The notes under the pieces: model-generated
Databases searched by the model: none
Told to the model about the DNA's origin: nothing
The model's input: the letters and a program-made list of their open reading frames with translations, nothing else
Part shown: positions 1 through 8,773 of the stretch, piece after piece
Layout of the letters: every line of letters starts with the position of its first letter
Numbering within the stretch: position 1 is the stretch's first letter
Made by a program: the position numbers and the translations under genes
DNA from: Paraescarpia echinospica
Taxonomy: Eukaryota; Annelida; Polychaeta; Sabellida; Siboglinidae
Assembly (NCBI GenBank): GCA_020002185.1
Contig: CM034533.1
Location: forward strand, 46,784,643 to 46,848,642
Direction of reading: 5' to 3'
Length of the DNA: 64,000 bases

Positions 1-247
1 TATACGGAACAACGAGCATAGTCGACACTTATACATGTCGTTTTCTACCGCGGCGACGAGTCTGCAATAGACGTCTGATGCATATATACCGAGCAACGAG
101 CATAGTCGACACTTATATATATCGTTTTCTACCGCGGCGACGAGTCTGCAATAGACGTCTGATGCATATATTTATACGGAACAACGAGCATAGTCGACAC
201 TAATACATGTCGTTTTCTACCGCGGCGACGAGTCTGCAATAGACGTC
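1..247 (+). repeat. Host minisatellite, left of the Polinton
   Basis: About three tandem units of 84-88 bp are present. Each contains a CGAGCATAGTCGACAC block, a TCTACCGCGGCGACGAG block and CAATAGACGTCTGATGC. The array is cut at GACGTC (242-247), where the Polinton begins. The same units resume in the same orientation to the right of the element, so the array is host DNA that was split by the insertion rather than part of the inverted termini. Because 84 is divisible by three, long open frames run through it; I do not consider them genes. Confidence 0.9.
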
Positions 248-580
248 AATAGTATAGAGGTGTTGAATGCGCCCGTGCACGACACCTTTGGTGACCTTTG
301 GGCAAAACTTTACTAATAAAAAATGTTTTAATTACCCCTAAACGTTTTCGGGAACCTACTTATAAAAAAAGATCAAAGGATTTTTTGACACTAAACGTTT
401 TCGGGAACCTACTTATAAAAAACGTGATGGATTACCCCCTCTAAGTACATTTGAGGTGCCACCTAGCGGTGAGTGCAGATATAATTTTAGTTTGTCCCCT
501 AGCGATCAACGCCGTACCTAGAGCGAGCTGACCTAAACAATATATGACGCGGCTATATAACCGCGATAAAACCACTGTGT
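248..580 (+). repeat. Left terminal inverted repeat of the Polinton
   Basis: Positions 248-525 match the reverse complement of about 16572-16852 with few differences. Shared blocks include TGCGCCCGTGCACGACACC, two copies of CTAAACGTTTTCGGGAAC and a CCTAGCGGTGAG block. The outermost bases read AATAGTATAGAGG here and AGTAGTATATAGG at the other end. A further palindrome, CGCGGCTATATAACCGCG (548-565), has counterparts in the right repeat, which carries extra duplicated modules. Confidence 0.93.
548..565. promoter_or_regulatory. Palindrome with TATATAA core, left TIR
   Basis: CGCGGCTATATAACCGCG is nearly self-complementary and holds a TATA-like core readable on both strands. Two counterparts lie in the right repeat (16090-16107 and 16337-16354), the latter a perfect palindrome. 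It could be a bidirectional promoter core or a replication or packaging signal. The sequence shows only the symmetry and its conservation. Confidence 0.5.
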
Positions 581-729
581 GCAGACTTCCCCCGTCAGCC
601 CTATGAGGATGCCCCACTGTACCCTATGTTAGCAGCTGTACGATAAGCGACCGGCGCTACAGCAGCAGCAGCAGGAGTGGACTATGACCCCGGCGCGGCA
701 GCATAGCTGGCTGTGCGTTCTTGTTGTGC

Positions 730-812
730 GATCAAAACGAAACCAATGCGTTGTACGTTTAAATAAATAAATAAATTTAGTGGTTCGATCAAAACGAACC
801 AATGCATAAATA
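730..812 (+). promoter_or_regulatory. Putative early promoter with duplicated CCAAT module
   Basis: The module GATCAAAACGAA(A)CCAATGC occurs twice, at 730-749 and 787-806, and the second copy runs into CATAAATA (about 804-812), a TATA-like box. The first ATG downstream is at 852, about 40 bases after that box. The arrangement suits a start of transcription near 835-840 and a very short leader that enters the mini-exon at 852-878. Confidence 0.45.
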
Positions 813-851
813 CGCTAACGTTCAGTGGGTGGCACTGTACGTAGGGTGTTT

Positions 852-878
852 ATGCAGTGGATACAGACGAGTGGAAAC
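852..878 (+). CDS. Putative leader mini-exon carrying the start codon
   Basis: An ATG followed by eight sense codons ends exactly at AAC|GTGAGT, a strong 5' splice site (GT at 879-880), in phase 0. It lies about 40 bases behind the CCAAT/TATA-like promoter. Four short ORFs downstream (2876, 3085, 3269, 3372) begin right after 3' splice-site-like TAG trinucleotides, are also phase 0, and lack their own nearby start codon. My inference is that this exon gives them a common N-terminus by alternative splicing. No cDNA supports this, and the donor could instead serve other acceptors or none. Confidence 0.4.
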
Positions 879-904
879 GTGAGTAGTAGAGATGACTGCA
901 GTAT

Positions 905-1338
905 TTATTGACTGCTAAAATTATATAGCCGCGCGCGGCCAGTGCCCGCCTTATAGGGGGAGAACGGCGCGAGAAAGCCGCGTCGTGTATAGAGTTCGGT
1001 CGTCGGGGTGGGCGTGTACAACGACCCATTGTTGCCACGTCGGAGGAACGAAGAGACGAGGCTGGTGTCGTCGTCGAAATCATCGGCGTCGGCGTCGTTG
1101 ATATGTGGTGGTGGTGGAGTGATTGGTCGAGGCAGGCGTGATGTTGGGGCGACCGTACATACTGGCTTTGTTGCTGCTGTTGACAGGGCGCCGGTTGTAG
1201 GCAGTTGGATCTTTCTATGAAATAAACCACAATATATGTAGGTGTGTTTAAACAAAGGGCGCCAAAATAAAATGAGAACCATGCATGCACGCAGGCTTAC
1301 CGCTGTGTTGCCTTACGAGGAGGCGTTGTTGTATTCAT
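905..1338 (-). CDS. Small two-exon early protein, about 115 aa, unknown function
   Basis: Exon 1 runs 1338-1301 (ATG plus 12 codons, ending CG|GTAAGC) and exon 2 runs 1214-905, behind a pyrimidine-rich acceptor ending TTTCATAG. The two join in frame across an 86-base intron. The stop codon overlaps a poly(A) signal AATAAA, which favours a real gene. The product is rich in Thr, Pro and Ala, with a polyproline stretch, an acidic DADADDFDDD stretch in the middle and a basic, aromatic C-terminus (GRARLYNF). I recognise no family. It is convergent with the putative leader exon. An unspliced reading from an internal start at 1282 is the alternative. Confidence 0.55.
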
Positions 1339-1429
1339 AGTTGTTGTGCGTGAAATAGCCAAACGGTGAAATGCGCTGTCAAGTGTATGCTGCGAATCCA
1401 TGTATGAATGTGCCGTCAAACAGCGGCGG

Positions 1430-1487
1430 CGCATGACACTACGGCTTATCGTGATCGGCGCATGACACTACGACTTATCGCGATCGG
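1430..1487. repeat. Two tandem copies of a 29-bp unit
   Basis: GCATGACACTACGRCTTATC units begin at 1431 and 1460, each followed by a GATCGG tail. They lie upstream of the RPA-like gene, in what looks like early regulatory DNA. Confidence 0.7.
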
Positions 1488-1500
1488 AATGTGAACGGCA

Positions 1501-2005
1501 AACAATGCCATTTCAAAAACAATAAACGAAAAGCTAAAAGCATGAAAGTAAGCGTTGTATATGATTAGTTAGGGCTCGGGAATTGTGTGGTGTAGTGATA
1601 TTAGAGAAATTCGATGAAAAGACACATTTGACAATGAATGTACTGACATGACCGCTACATTTTTTCCTAAAACAAATACCTCGGTAACTGCGTCGTATGT
1701 GTTAAGTGCGCATGCGCGTTATTTTGTAAGATAACCGTAGACAATGCCATTTCAAAAACAATCAACGAAAAGCTAAAAGCATAAAAGTAAGCGTTGTATA
1801 TGATTAGTTTGGGCTCGGGAATCGTGTGGTGTAGTGATATTAGAGAAATTCGATGTAAAGACACATTTGACGATGAATGTACTGACATGACCGCTAACTT
1901 TTTTCCTAAAACAAATGCGACGTATGTGTTAAGTACGCATGCGCGTTATTTTGTAAGATAACGGTAGACTAGACAGTATGTGTTAAGTGCGCATGCGCCT
2001 TATTT
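1501..2005 (+). repeat. 239-bp tandem duplication with a third partial copy, upstream of the RPA-like gene
   Basis: The block starting CAATGCCATTTCAAAAACAA at 1503 recurs at 1742 with few changes, and its 3' part (TATGTGTTAAGTGCGCATGCG) appears a third time at about 1977. Each copy ends with a TRCGCATGCGC palindrome. The duplicated stretch contains no convincing ORF on the + strand and directly precedes a TATA box, so it reads as a repeated enhancer/promoter module. Confidence 0.85.
1707..1998. promoter_or_regulatory. Three NRF-1-like palindromes
   Basis: TGCGCATGCGC occurs at 1707-1717 and 1988-1998, and TACGCATGCGC at 1934-1944, one in each copy of the duplicated module. This matches the animal NRF-1 consensus (YGCGCAYGCGCR) as I know it. 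The last site is 15 bases upstream of the TATA box of the RPA-like gene. Binding is inferred from the motif alone. Confidence 0.5.
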
Positions 2006-2012
2006 TGAAAAG

Positions 2013-2019
2013 TATAAAA
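2013..2019 (+). promoter_or_regulatory. TATA box of the RPA-like gene
   Basis: TATAAAA lies 92 bases upstream of the ATG at 2105 and directly below the last NRF-1-like palindrome. Between them is a 3' splice-site-like stretch (TTCTAAC, then TTGTTTCAG ending at 2073) with no obvious donor in between. Confidence 0.65.
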
Positions 2020-2104
2020 CGGTTGAGAAAATGCTATGTTGTATGACGCCTGTTTTCTAACGTATTGTTTCAGCAGCAGCAGACGTTCTCCCGCGGAAAC
2101 AATA

Positions 2105-2857
2105 ATGGCAGACGAGATACCGAAAAAGATGAAGGCGGCGCGCAAGCAGAGTCTGAAGGTGGCGGCCGGCGTCGGTCAACAGCAGCAACCTACGGCAGCA
2201 GTAGCAGCGGTGTCAACGGGGGCGGTGGAGGTTAATAAGAGGCAGGTGATGGTCATCGCACCGCCGCTGGTAGCCGTCGGTCGTAAGCGAAGCGCCGAAG
2301 AGGCCTTGGGGAGCGTCGAGACGGCTGCGGGGAAGCCGGCCCTAGCACGGAGCGCGTCACTCGAGCGCGAATGCGAGTCGTCGGCCTCGACAGGGGCTAC
2401 ATTGGTGAGTCTGAGGGACCTGCAGTGTGCTAACAACGGCGTGTGTAAAATTAAGACGCCCGTTATGATCGACGCTGTGTCGTACAAACAGAATTGTACG
2501 TATTTGGGATGCTCCCGTTGTCGGCGAAAATTGTATCAGAAAAACAAAGGCGGGCCTACGGTATGTCGAACGCACGGTGAGGTGTTTGTGCCAAAGTATT
2601 ACTTCGCGTTGCGTGTGATGGTGAGGGATGGCGAGGACGACGAAGACGAGCTTTGGATTACTTTGTTCGACACACATATGTCTAACCTCGTCGAGTACCG
2701 GGCCGAGTACTTGGTGGAGTTGAGCGAGGAGCCGCTCCGCGATACCGTGCTGGAGTTAACCGGCACGGAAGTGGAAATCAGTGTGCGTAAGACGACTTTG
2801 AACGGGGAGCCGTCGTATACCCTGCGCACACTGAAGAGATACAACGACGACGCCTAA
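2105..2857 (+). CDS. RPA-like ssDNA-binding protein (DBD-C-type zinc OB fold)
   Basis: The ORF of about 250 aa starts at the ATG following CCGCGGAAACAATA; an upstream in-frame reading to 2036 would fall before the likely cap site. The first third is low-complexity (Gln, Ala, Val, Lys). The C-terminal part resembles the C-terminal DNA-binding domain of the large RPA subunit: a YKQNCTYLGCSRCRRK entry, then CRTHGEV, which together give a C-C-C-C/H zinc ribbon, then a strand-rich stretch with WITLFDT where RPA has a similar W-V-T-F segment. It would coat single strands during protein-primed replication, fitting its place upstream of the polymerase. The frame is intact. RPA homology rests on motif order; a profile search would settle it. 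Confidence 0.7.
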   Translation: MADEIPKKMKAARKQSLKVAAGVGQQQQPTAAVAAVSTGAVEVNKRQVMVIAPPLVAVGRKRSAEEALGSVETAAGKPALARSASLERECESSASTGATLVSLRDLQCANNGVCKIKTPVMIDAVSYKQNCTYLGCSRCRRKLYQKNKGGPTVCRTHGEVFVPKYYFALRVMVRDGEDDEDELWITLFDTHMSNLVEYRAEYLVELSEEPLRDTVLELTGTEVEISVRKTTLNGEPSYTLRTLKRYNDDA

Positions 2858-2875
2858 TGTGTTGCTTGTTTGTAG

Positions 2876-3058
2876 AGGGAAGAGTGGCCGATTCTGGTAG
2901 ATTTGCTGACACATGCGAACGTGCAACAACGAATGAGAAGGCGTCGTGGTCGTGAAATAAATGAGGAGGCCGCGCAACTACTATGCGAGACGGCCGAGAA
3001 TTACATAAGGGCGTTTTGGCTAGCTTACGAAGCGAACTTATTTTGTAGCATTCCGTAA
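2876..3058 (+). CDS. Short ORF B behind a TAG acceptor, 60 codons, unknown
   Basis: The frame opens directly after TTGCTTGTTTGTAG (TAG at 2873-2875), only 19 bases after the stop of the RPA-like gene, and ends at a TAA embedded in the branch-point-like TAACTAAC. It has no start codon near its beginning; the first ATG comes about 20 codons in. The product is helical and basic in the middle (RMRRRRGRE), with an aromatic C-terminus. Its position and phase suit splicing from an upstream exon that supplies the ATG. I recognise no family. Confidence 0.4.
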   Translation, partial: REEWPILVDLLTHANVQQRMRRRRGREINEEAAQLLCETAENYIRAFWLAYEANLFCSIP

Positions 3059-3084
3059 CTAACAATTGTGTTTATATGCTGTAG

Positions 3085-3249
3085 GAGGTGCGCCGCGTAC
3101 TGCAGGATATGTTAGATACCAACGAAAGGATGCGTGCGAGGTACGACGAGGTTACCTCGTTCGTAACAACGCTGCTGGAACGTGAAGTGGCGGGGGCTAT
3201 AAAGAGGGAGAAGGAGGCCGAGAAGGAAGGTCGAAATCAGGCGGACTAA
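3085..3249 (+). CDS. Short ORF C behind a TAG acceptor, 54 codons, helical
   Basis: It opens directly after TTTATATGCTGTAG (TAG at 3082-3084), preceded by TAACTAAC, which matches an ideal branch-point sequence. It ends at TAA (3247-3249), which is again part of the next branch-like stretch. The peptide is strongly helical and charged, coiled-coil-like, with KREKEAEKEG near the end. There is no ATG until about codon 9. Probably an alternative or consecutive exon rather than a free-standing gene. Confidence 0.38.
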   Translation, partial: EVRRVLQDMLDTNERMRARYDEVTSFVTTLLEREVAGAIKREKEAEKEGRNQAD

Positions 3250-3268
3250 TCATAATAATGTGTTGTAG

Positions 3269-3352
3269 GAAGTGATGCGGCGCACCAGGCGTGAATGTAT
3301 GCGAGACTTCGTAGACGCGTTGCTGACGGTGGTCACCGAACGTAAAGACTAG
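3269..3352 (+). CDS. Short ORF D behind a TAG acceptor, 27 codons
   Basis: It opens directly after AATGTGTTGTAG (TAG at 3266-3268) and ends at TAG (3350-3352). The peptide is short, basic and helical. A frame this short can arise by chance; it is listed because it repeats the pattern of ORFs B, C and E, including phase 0 relative to the acceptor. Confidence 0.25.
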   Translation, partial: EVMRRTRRECMRDFVDALLTVVTERKD

Positions 3353-3371
3353 GACATGCTTTGTGCTGTAG

Positions 3372-4103
3372 GGAGGAAGCGGAGTGCGTGACGCTAGCGT
3401 GTTGGACGCCATCATAGAGGCGGCGCTTGACGTATCGGATACAGCCGCGCGCCGATACATCGAAGCGACTCAAGCGCCACCACCGACGTATAACGAAAGC
3501 CTGTACTCGTCGCTGGGGACGATGGGGCCGACGTGCGCTCCGTGTTGGAGCCTATCGGAGGACGTGTCGCAACGACAAATCGTCGTGCCGAGCACGGCTC
3601 AGTTGGTCTGTCGCTATGAGCGGCTCGCAATGGCCCTCCTCGCCGAGTGCCTCGGTGAGATGATACTGGAGCGGGCGCGCGATAATTGCGGCGTATGCTA
3701 GCCCAATGAGGGCTGTCCATACGTGCATATGGCCGGCTATCGTGCAGGTCGTCCGAACCGCGTGTACACACAGCGCTTCGACAACGCGGGGTGCATCGTA
3801 ACGCGTCACTTCAACGCCGTGTTGGAAGCGTTTCTGCGTCGTTCGCTGATACCGTGCTTCACGCGTCTCGTTCAAATATTGCACGAAACTAAGGTGGCAA
3901 CCGGTCAGCAGCCACAAACGGGTCGTGCGGGGGAACTGTATCTGGTCCAGTTCGTTTCGGACAGGCTACTAGGCACGGACTGGCGCGACTACATGAGTCG
4001 CGTTCAGCTGGAGTCGGCCGTCCATACGTACGTCCAGCTCAGGAGCGGTCTCGAACAAAGAACGAACAATGCTTGCTTTGCTATAGAACATTATCTCGTC
4101 TAA
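3372..4103 (+). pseudogene. ORF E/F with PPxY motif, interrupted by an in-frame TAG
   Basis: The frame opens directly after TGTGCTGTAG (TAG at 3369-3371) and runs 109 codons to TAG at 3699-3701, then continues in the same frame to 4103 (an ATG at 3729 could start the second part). Part E contains PPPTYNESLYSSL, that is a PPxY late-domain-type motif followed by YxxL, and two CxxC-like cysteine clusters. Part F is helical and basic with no motif I recognise. Either one gene was split by a nonsense mutation, or the second part is a separate ORF. A poly(A) signal AATAAA follows at 4168-4173. Confidence 0.5.
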
Positions 4104-4167
4104 AGATGCTTGCTTTGTTATAGTAACAAAGGCGTTGAACGCTGTTTTTTAATGTTGTACGGTGCTT

Positions 4168-4173
4168 AATAAA
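4168..4173 (+). terminator. Poly(A) signal of the early ORF cluster
   Basis: AATAAA lies about 65 bases after the stop of ORF F and before the repeat-rich promoter of the polymerase gene. Confidence 0.5.
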
Positions 4174-4198
4174 ACGTTGAAAATGTACTTTCCGTTTC

Positions 4199-4434
4199 CG
4201 AGTTACACACATTACCCAAAACAGTCCCAGTTACAAACAAAAAAAACACCGCTAGGGCGCACCCTTTCCGAGTTACCCAAAACGCAGTCCGAGTTATCTA
4301 AAATCCCGCTAGGGCGCAGCCACCACCACTTGTTCCGAGTTACCCACATTACCCAAAATGCAGTACGAGTTACCTAAAACATTCCCCGCTAGGGTGCAGC
4401 CACCCACCACCACCACAGCCACCACGGTTATAAG
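4199..4434 (+). promoter_or_regulatory. DNA polymerase promoter with tandem enhancer-like repeats
   Basis: Three diverged modules start at about 4199, 4268 and 4335. Each combines CCGAGTTAC, ACCCAAAA and CCCCGCTAGGGYGCAGCCACC-type blocks. They end in TTATAAG (4428-4434), a TATA box 42 bases before the ATG at 4476. Confidence 0.65.
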
Positions 4435-4475
4435 TAGCGGTGCTCGAAAAAGTAGCAGCAGTCAGTCAGTAGAGA

Positions 4476-7400
4476 ATGCCGCCTCCTTCTCCTACTAGAT
4501 GGCAATGTCCGAAATGCGGGGGTTATTTCGCGAAACAGTCGACGTTAGAGCGACACGCGAAGAGCTCGAAAAGATGCGGCAACGACGCGCTATGCGTAAA
4601 ACGACGAGAGTGCCAAAAATATGGCGCGACGTACACTACGCGCGCCGCTATGCTACGACACCTGAAGGAGCGGTGCGGCCGTCAGACGGCGCCACCGCCT
4701 GGTAGTAGTAGTAATGAACCGGTGGCAGCCGCTAGGGCGGCGTCACCCGACGGTCTACAGCGCGTCTTGGACGAGCACCGGCGCAGCATAAAGACGTCGG
4801 TAGCGCGCGGTGCCGTGCAGTCCCGGTACAACTATCGCATGACCGCCTGTACGAGTATGCGGGTGCTCGAACCGCGTCTGAGGGCGATGTTTCGCGAAAA
4901 AAGAATGCCTTTAAAATTAACGTAAGCTATGGTTTCGTATTGCGTCACAAGGTGTCGGGTCGTTACCGCTATTTTCATTCTTCCTGTAACTGCTGCGGCC
5001 GCCTCCATGAAACGCCCGCCCTCTTTACCGATAGCCGTTCGTTCGAACGATTCCTCGACGCCGTGCGCACGACCGACGTACTGCAGTACGTCATCGCGCA
5101 GCTTCCCGACTCGGGGTGGGTCGTCGAGCTCGTAACGAACGCCACCTACTTCGTGAACACCATCATCGCCCATCTTATCGGGTGCGTTGGCGCGACGCTT
5201 CCCGCCTACGTGCGCACCAACAGGGTCATCGTGTCGTTGACGAAAGATCGTCGAGGCACGCCCTACGACGATCATCTATGCCTTTTCCGGTGCATCGGCC
5301 TCCACCTGCAAGGCGGCCGACGACGCGAAAGTGGCCGAATCGATACGATTCGTTTAACGAAAGTCGCTAAACGACTGCACGCGCAGAATTGCCGCGCCAC
5401 GCACACGACGGCCTCGAACGGTGTCCGCCTGAACGAACTGGAACGCGTGGAGACGGTTTTCGGCATCAACGTCGCCGTCTATCGACTGACGGCGGCGAAT
5501 GGCGCCGCCGAACTAGTCCGTCGGTCACCCGAAGCGCACCCCACGACCCTGAACGTCAACCTGTACGAGACGCACGTTTCGTACATAAGCGACCTGCTCG
5601 CGTACACGAAAACGTACAAGTGCGGAAAATGCGGCAACGCCCTCTGGCGGCGCCCGTGGGTGTTACGACGTCACGAATCGACGTGCGACGGTGGCGATCG
5701 TCACGTGTTTCCCGGCGGCGTCTACCGGCCGACGCCGTCCGTATTTCAGCGGCTCGACGACGAAGGCGTCGACGTCAGCGACGACGACCTGCGCTATTAC
5801 CAGTACCGCGCGACGTTCGATTTCGAATGTTATTTCGCCGATAACGATCTGCCGACGGATACCGACAAATGCCGGTGGATAGCGCGACACGAACTGCTCA
5901 GCGTGAGCCTCGCGTCGAACGTCCCCGGCCACGAAGCGGCGCGGTGTTACGTCACGACCGGCGATTCGGCCGAACTCGCGCGTCGCCTCATCGACGACCT
6001 GGAAGCCGTGAGCGCGGTGGCGTGCGCGGCTCTACGCCCCCACTACGACGCGACCTTCGAGGAGCTCGACGCCGACTGGCGGCGACGGTGCAACAACGAC
6101 GACGACGACGCGTCAAAGTACGCCGCACTCGCCGACCGCCTGTGGACGCACCTTCGTCAAATGCCCGTACTGGGATTCAATTACGGTAAGTACGATCTGA
6201 ATGTCGTCAAGAAGTACTTGACCCCCCTGCTCATAACCGGCGACGCGCAGCACACGTCGTCGGCGTTGACCATTAAACGACAGAACAATTATATGTGCCT
6301 GACGATGTCGACGTTGAAGTTCCTCGATATAATTAATTACCTCGCGCCCGGCGTTAGCTACGATCGCTTTCTGAAACCGTACGGCTGCGCGGCGACGAAG
6401 GGGTACTTTCCGTACGAACAGATGGACGCGTTGACGCGCCTGGACGAGACCGCCCTGCCGCCGCGTGAGGGTTTCTACAGCCGCCTGAAACGCGAGGGAA
6501 TCTCCGCGGAGGCGTACGAGATTTTCGCGACGGCATGACGACGATGCGCGATTTTCTGATGTGGTATAATAATCGAGACGTGGCGCCGTTTCTGGAGGCC
6601 TTCGATCGGCAGTTCGCCTTCTATCGGCGCCGACGTATCGACATGTCCAAGGACGCCATCAGCGTACCGAGGTTGACGTTGTTGTACCTGTTCAACGAAT
6701 TGCCGACGTCGATCCATTTCTCGCTGTTCAACGAACCCAACAAAGACCTGCACCGCCTGCTGCAGTCGCAGATCGTCGGCGGCCCGTCGATCATCTTCGC
6801 GCGTCACCACGAGGCCGGCGTGACGGCGATTCGAGGCGACGCGTCACGCCCGTGTCGTTCGATAGTCGGTTTCGATGCGAACGGCCTCTATATGTGGGCG
6901 ATAATGCAGTAGATGCCGACGGGCTGGTACACGCGCCGGCGCGCGGAGAACGCCTTTCGACCGGAACGCGTGCACCGCTACGGTCGTATGGCCGTGGAGT
7001 GGTTGACGTGGGAGGCGGCGCGAACCGGCGCGCGGATACGTCACCAGTTGAACGGGCGCGAGAAGCGCAACGGAAAGTACCGAGTCGACGGCTGGTGCGC
7101 CGCCACGCGAACGGCGTACCAATTTCACGGCTGCTACTTTCACGGCTGCCCGACGTGCCAGACGCACGTGACGACGAACGCCGTCAACGGTCAAACGATG
7201 ACGACGCTGTACGCCGCGACGACCTACCTGCGCCGTTTCGTCGACGACGTCGTCGATATGTGGGAGTGCCAGTGGCGCGCCGTGCGACCGCCCGCGGCGC
7301 CGACGCCGCCTGACGCGTCACGATGGCCACCGGCGCCCGCCCCTATTACAAGCTCGACGATACTGGAAGGTGTACGCGACGGCTCTCTGTTCGGTCTGGT

Positions 7401-8598
7401 GCAGTGCGATATCGCCGTGCCGGAAACGCTGCGTGCTAAGTTCGCCGAAATGCAGCCCGTGTTCAAGAACGTCGATATCGCGCGCGACGATCTCAACCCG
7501 TTGATGCGCCGCTACGCCGAGTCGCACGATCTCCTCACCCGACCTCAACGGACGCTCGTCGGTACCTACTTCTTCGCCGAGATCGTGCTCACGACGCTTC
7601 TCCTACGATGGTATCTGGCGCACAGTCTCGTCGTCGCGCGCGTCTACCAGGTGATCGAGTACGCGCCGATTGCGTGCTTTCGCCGCTTCGGCGACACGGT
7701 CTCGTCGGCGCGACGCGAGGGCGACGTCGATCCCGACAAATCGATCATCGCCGATACCTTTAAACATCTCGGCAACAGTTCGTACGGGAAAACGATTACG
7801 CACGTCGATCGGCACCGGGAAATGAAGTACGCCACGCTGGTCGGCGCCTCGATGCTCGTCAACAACCGTCGCATCCGGCAACTCGACGTCGTTGTCGACG
7901 ACGCGCTGTACGAGGTGGCGTTGAATAAGAGCACCGACGTCTACGGCCTGCCGATGCAAATCGGCTATTTCGTCTTACAGTACGCGAAATTGAGGATGCT
8001 CGATTTATATTACGATTTCGTCGACGCCTACATCCCCCGCCCTCTCTTCCAGTACTGCGCTATGGACACGGACTCGGCGTACATCGCCCTCACGGGGCGC
8101 GACGTCGACGCGCTGGTGGCGGAAGAACGGCGCGAACACTACTTCCGCAATCGCTCGCTCTGGTTTCCGGCCGAATGCTGCGACGCGAACGTGGACGCGT
8201 ACGTACGACGCCGCGTCGCCGGACTAGCGTGGGAGGACGCGCCGGCCAGCAGCGCGCGCCGGCGCCTGTTCGATCGTCGAACGCCGGGTCTCTTCAAAGA
8301 AGAGAGGCGCGGCGACGGAATCGTGGCGCTGTGCAGCAAGACCTACTACTGCTTCGGCGGTGACAACGGCCCGAAGTAAAGCACGAAGGGTCTGAACAAG
8401 CGTCAGAACGACATCGACGAGCACACCTTCCTCGCCGTACAGCGCGACCGACGCAGCGGCGTCGGCAGGAACCGCGGTTTCCAGGTGAAAGACTCGTCCG
8501 TGTTGACGTACGTTCAAGAGCGCGCGGCGTTGAGCTACTTCTACGCTAAACGCCGCGTGCTCGACGACGGCGTCACCACGGCGCCGATATTCGTCTAA
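4476..8598 (+). pseudogene. pPolB: Protein-primed family B DNA polymerase, broken
   Basis: About 1,370 codons. N-terminal C2H2-type fingers (CPKCGGYF... at about 4506-4680) are typical of adintovirus/Polinton polymerases. Exonuclease motifs: FDFECYF near 5816-5836 and FNYGKYD near 6170. Palm motif A is GFDANGLYM near 6862-6890, motif B is NSSYGKT near 7770-7795, and motif C is DTDSAYI near 8064-8084. It would copy the element using a terminal protein. Four lesions break it: a one-base shift in the A run near 4895-4902, a one-base shift near 6535-6540, TAG at 6910-6912 and TAA at 8377-8379. All motifs survive, so decay looks recent. Poly(A) signal at 8705-8710. Confidence 0.93.
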
Positions 8599-8773
8599 CT
8601 CGTATAAGAAGGACTACTCGTCTAACTCGTATAAGTAACCTAAGGATTGCCCCACCCCCCTACAAGGGGTAGGTTCTGTATGTATGCATGTAGGTAGGTA
8701 GGGTAATAAAAACAATTGCGCACATCATCATCGTTTTTTTATTACTACTACTATACACGTAAAAGCGAAAGCG
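8599..8773. terminator. Convergent 3' ends: poly(A) signals on both strands
   Basis: AATAAA at 8705-8710 serves the polymerase on +. TTTATT at 8738-8743 reads AATAAA on -, just past the protease stop. The gap has no ORF. A CCCACCCCCCTACAAGGGG stretch and GTAGGTAGGTAGG microsatellite precede the signals. Confidence 0.65.

Noticed and set aside
248..250. Element start placed at 251 (AGTATAGAGG)
   Set aside because: That choice gives non-matching flanks (GTCAAT versus ACTGAC); starting at 248 yields matching ends and the exact duplication GACGTC.
2858..3701. Short ORFs joined by stop-codon readthrough or tiny introns
   Set aside because: ORFs B to E are not all in one frame, and the 17-30 base gaps lack consistent GT donors; acceptor-only splicing fits better.
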